Shown here piece by piece: positions 5,474-6,219 of a stretch of 6,219 bases of DNA. This DNA is from JAIPIY01 sp964489785 (GTDB taxonomy: Bacteria > Patescibacteriota > Minisyncoccia > Phycocordibacterales > UBA1006). The DNA is taken from NCBI GenBank assembly GCA_964489785.1, contig CAZAZY010000030.1:1-6219 (forward strand). The letters are read 5' to 3'. The translations under genes and the position numbers were made by a program. Every line of letters begins with the position of its first letter. Position 1 is the first letter of the stretch. A model generated the notes under the pieces. It made no database searches and had not been told where the DNA came from. It was given only the letters and a program-made list of their open reading frames with translations.

Positions 5474-5854
5474 GGGGATGATCGGTATTGACAGGAGGAT
5501 TCGTTGCATATGCTGCGTATCGAGCTCGTCTAACTCGTATAACTGGACGAACACTTCAAGTGCAAACTCACTTGGTATCAAATCTCCGTATTTTGCGGGA
5601 TTTGCTCCAGCGTACGCATAATCGCGATGGCTGGTGTCGACACAAACAAGAGTCTCATAGTTTGTCGTTCGGCATAATATTCTGAGGCTGTGTCTATGTA
5701 CGCGCTTTGATACATAGTCAAGATATAAAAGCTCGATGTGTGCATGTTTTGTCTGTTTCGGACATGTACATATTTAAATTAAAGAAATAGACTACATACT
5801 GTAGATTGTATGTGCACACCTACCTACACGGGGGTTCGATTCCCCCCATCTCCA
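5474..5854 (+). ncRNA. ssrA: Transfer-messenger RNA (tmRNA)
   Basis: tmRNA acts as both tRNA-Ala and mRNA to rescue stalled ribosomes and tag the unfinished protein. The 381-nt length is typical. The tRNA-like domain is clear: 5' GGGGATG (5474-5480) pairs with 3' CATCTCC (5847-5853, one G-U pair); discriminator A5854; T-stem GGGGG/CCCCC (5830-5834/5842-5846) with loop TTCGATT. The conserved GACAGG motif follows the 5' strand (5490-5495). A 20-codon tag frame runs 5562-5621, ending inside a hairpin closed by CCAGC/GCTGG (5607-5611/5630-5634), as usual for tmRNA helix P5. Pairing TCGTC/GACGA (5526-5530/5546-5550) fits the region of the first pseudoknot. No CCA is encoded (CAT follows). No clear promoter is seen in the 12 bp after smpB. 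A terminator follows at 5869-5895. Confidence 0.95.
5562..5621 (+). other. tmRNA tag reading frame
   Basis: Resume codon GCA (5562-5564) begins the encoded tag ANSLGIKSPYFAGFAPAYA and the stop TAA is 5619-5621. With the alanine carried by the tmRNA, the appended peptide is 20 residues. The resume codon is chosen because GCA AAC is the usual tag beginning (A-N), A lies at -4 as expected, and the frame ends in Ala-Tyr-Ala with a stop inside the P5 hairpin. The C-terminus differs from the common L/V-A-A. Confidence 0.85.
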
Positions 5855-5923
5855 CATAAAACGTTGGGCCCCAATACGGATGTATTGGGGTTTTTCGTTT
5901 TACGGAGATGTGGGAATCGAACC
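5833..5923. repeat. Quasi-palindrome: inverted copy of the tmRNA 3' end around its terminator
   Basis: The left arm (5833-5863) is the T-loop, acceptor strand and trailer of tmRNA. The right arm (5896-5923) is nearly its reverse complement. CGTTTTA (5896-5902) matches TAAAACG (5857-5863), GGAGATG (5904-5910) matches 5847-5853 except for one base, and GGGAATCGAACC (5912-5923) matches 5833-5844. Differences are a few single-base changes and short indels. The terminator hairpin sits in the centre. The right arm is not a second tRNA, because the strand that would complete its T-stem does not pair. Confidence 0.8.
5869..5895 (+). terminator. Rho-independent terminator of smpB-ssrA
   Basis: CCCCAATAC (5869-5877) and GTATTGGGG (5882-5890) form a perfect 9-bp stem with loop GGAT, followed by five T (5891-5895). 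It starts 14 bases after the mature 3' end of tmRNA. Confidence 0.88.
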
Positions 5924-5925
5924 GA

Positions 5926-5956
5926 GGGCGCACGAAGTCTGCGAAGCAGAGCGCCC
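5926..5956. repeat. Hairpin in a GC-rich non-coding island
   Basis: GGGCGC (5926-5931) pairs with GCGCCC (5951-5956), and inside it TCTGC (5938-5942) pairs with GCAGA (5946-5950) around loop GAA. By count, bases 5921-5980 are about 67% G+C, far above the rest of the window. Two short ORFs cross this region on opposite strands, but both are explained by tRNA-like sequence read as protein. Confidence 0.6.
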
Positions 5957-5979
5957 GAGAGTGGGGGTCGAGCGAATGA

Positions 5980-6019
5980 GATATTTATGATCCGCCAACT
6001 GGCGGAGAAATAAAATATC
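5980..6019. repeat. Two-tier inverted repeat TCCGCC-AACT-GGCGGA
   Basis: The inner stem TCCGCC/GGCGGA (5991-5996/6001-6006, loop AACT) is enclosed by the outer stem GATATTT/AAATATC (5980-5986/6013-6019) with an A/T internal loop. No T-run follows either arm directly, so it is not an obvious terminator. It may be a dispersed intergenic hairpin repeat; other copies cannot be seen in this window. Confidence 0.55.
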
Positions 6020-6082
6020 CATGAGAGTGACCGATTCCTATTCATTTAAAATAATGACCCCTGATCGATTTCACCATTTAAA

Positions 6083-6117
6083 AGCACGGGCTAGCCCTCA
6101 GAAAAAGTGCTGTTTTT
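6083..6117 (+). terminator. Possible weak terminator
   Basis: AGCAC (6083-6087) pairs with GTGCT (6107-6111), with a nested GGGC-TA-GCCC palindrome (6088-6097), and TTTTT follows at 6113-6117. The spacing is loose and there is no clear upstream gene to terminate other than read-through from ssrA. The rest of 5924-6129 shows no coding region I can support. Confidence 0.35.
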
Positions 6118-6129
6118 ATAAAAAAATTG

Positions 6130-6158
6130 TTGACAAAGAAATCATTTTTATTTATAAT
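6130..6158 (+). promoter_or_regulatory. Perfect consensus sigma70-type promoter
   Basis: TTGACA (6130-6135) and TATAAT (6153-6158) are separated by exactly 17 bp, a full match to the housekeeping consensus. Predicted transcription starts near 6165. It drives the partial gene at the right edge, or an RNA operon beginning outside the window. Confidence 0.85.
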
Positions 6159-6182
6159 GTAAACAACCAAAAGCTCTTTGCC

Positions 6183-6219
6183 ATGAAAGATCTAAAGGAA
6201 TTAAAACAATTTTTGAAAT
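6183..6219 (+). CDS. Start of an unidentified gene (3' truncated by window edge)
   Basis: An ATG at 6183 opens a frame MKDLKELKQFLK that stays open to the end of the window (12 codons). It lies about 18 nt downstream of the predicted start of the consensus promoter. There is no Shine-Dalgarno sequence in front, which agrees with the other genes here. The visible residues are a short amphipathic helix and do not identify a family. The alternative is that the promoter drives a non-coding RNA and this frame is chance. Confidence 0.45.
   Translation, partial: MKDLKELKQFLK

Noticed and set aside
5488..5685. A 65-codon plus-strand ORF starting MTGGFVAYAAYR
   Set aside because: It lies wholly inside the tmRNA gene and is in a different frame from the tag.
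5900..5990. A tRNA gene on the minus strand ending near 5904
   Set aside because: The T-loop-like TTCGATT is present, but its 5' T-stem strand does not pair and no matching 5' acceptor strand or anticodon arm is found.
5824..6045. A 73-codon minus-strand ORF ending GDGGNRTPV, and the plus-strand ORF 5810-6013
   Set aside because: GGNRTPV is the classic translation of the reverse complement of a T-arm and acceptor stem. Both ORFs cross the tmRNA end, the terminator and hairpins.
1..6219. CRISPR array, transposase or insertion sequence
   Set aside because: No regularly spaced direct repeats and no transposase-like coding sequence are present on either strand.

Overview
The window (about 38% G+C, standard genetic code, very short intergenic gaps) looks like a piece of a small bacterial chromosome, most likely from a Patescibacteria/CPR lineage such as Parcubacteria. 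That placement is an inference from the style of the proteins, the near absence of Shine-Dalgarno sequences, -10 boxes lying directly against start codons, and tRNA/tmRNA ends without an encoded CCA. Nothing in the window proves the lineage.

Layout from left to right. The 3' half of recG (+) converges on a gene for a secreted peptidoglycan-binding protein (-), and the two share a perfect bidirectional terminator. Upstream of the latter on the same strand is mscL (-). Divergent from mscL is a non-coding transcription unit of about 270 nt (+), with its own promoter, a strong rho-independent terminator, several helices and a loop-to-tail pseudoknot. It carries a 19-nt loop and a second segment that match the conserved start of 23S rRNA domain I. 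I do not recognise it as RNase P RNA, 6S RNA, SRP RNA or any riboswitch, and it is the best candidate here for something undescribed. It is followed by a tRNA gene with anticodon UAU (Ile, reading AUA), which is rare in bacteria. A 21-bp palindromic terminator separates that tRNA from ftsH (-).

The right half is a protein quality-control cluster. ftsH (membrane AAA+ protease) is divergent from smpB, with overlapping -35 boxes in a 66-bp gap. smpB is followed after 12 bp by ssrA (tmRNA). SmpB and tmRNA rescue stalled ribosomes and add a degradation tag, here ANSLGIKSPYFAGFAPAYA. FtsH is one of the proteases known to degrade such tagged proteins, so the neighbourhood is functionally coherent.

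Downstream of ssrA a terminator hairpin sits at the centre of a quasi-palindrome in which the 3' end of the tmRNA gene is copied in inverted orientation. This leads into a short GC-rich, hairpin-rich, apparently non-coding island. At the right edge a perfect consensus sigma70-type promoter (TTGACA-N17-TATAAT) precedes the first 12 codons of an unidentified gene.
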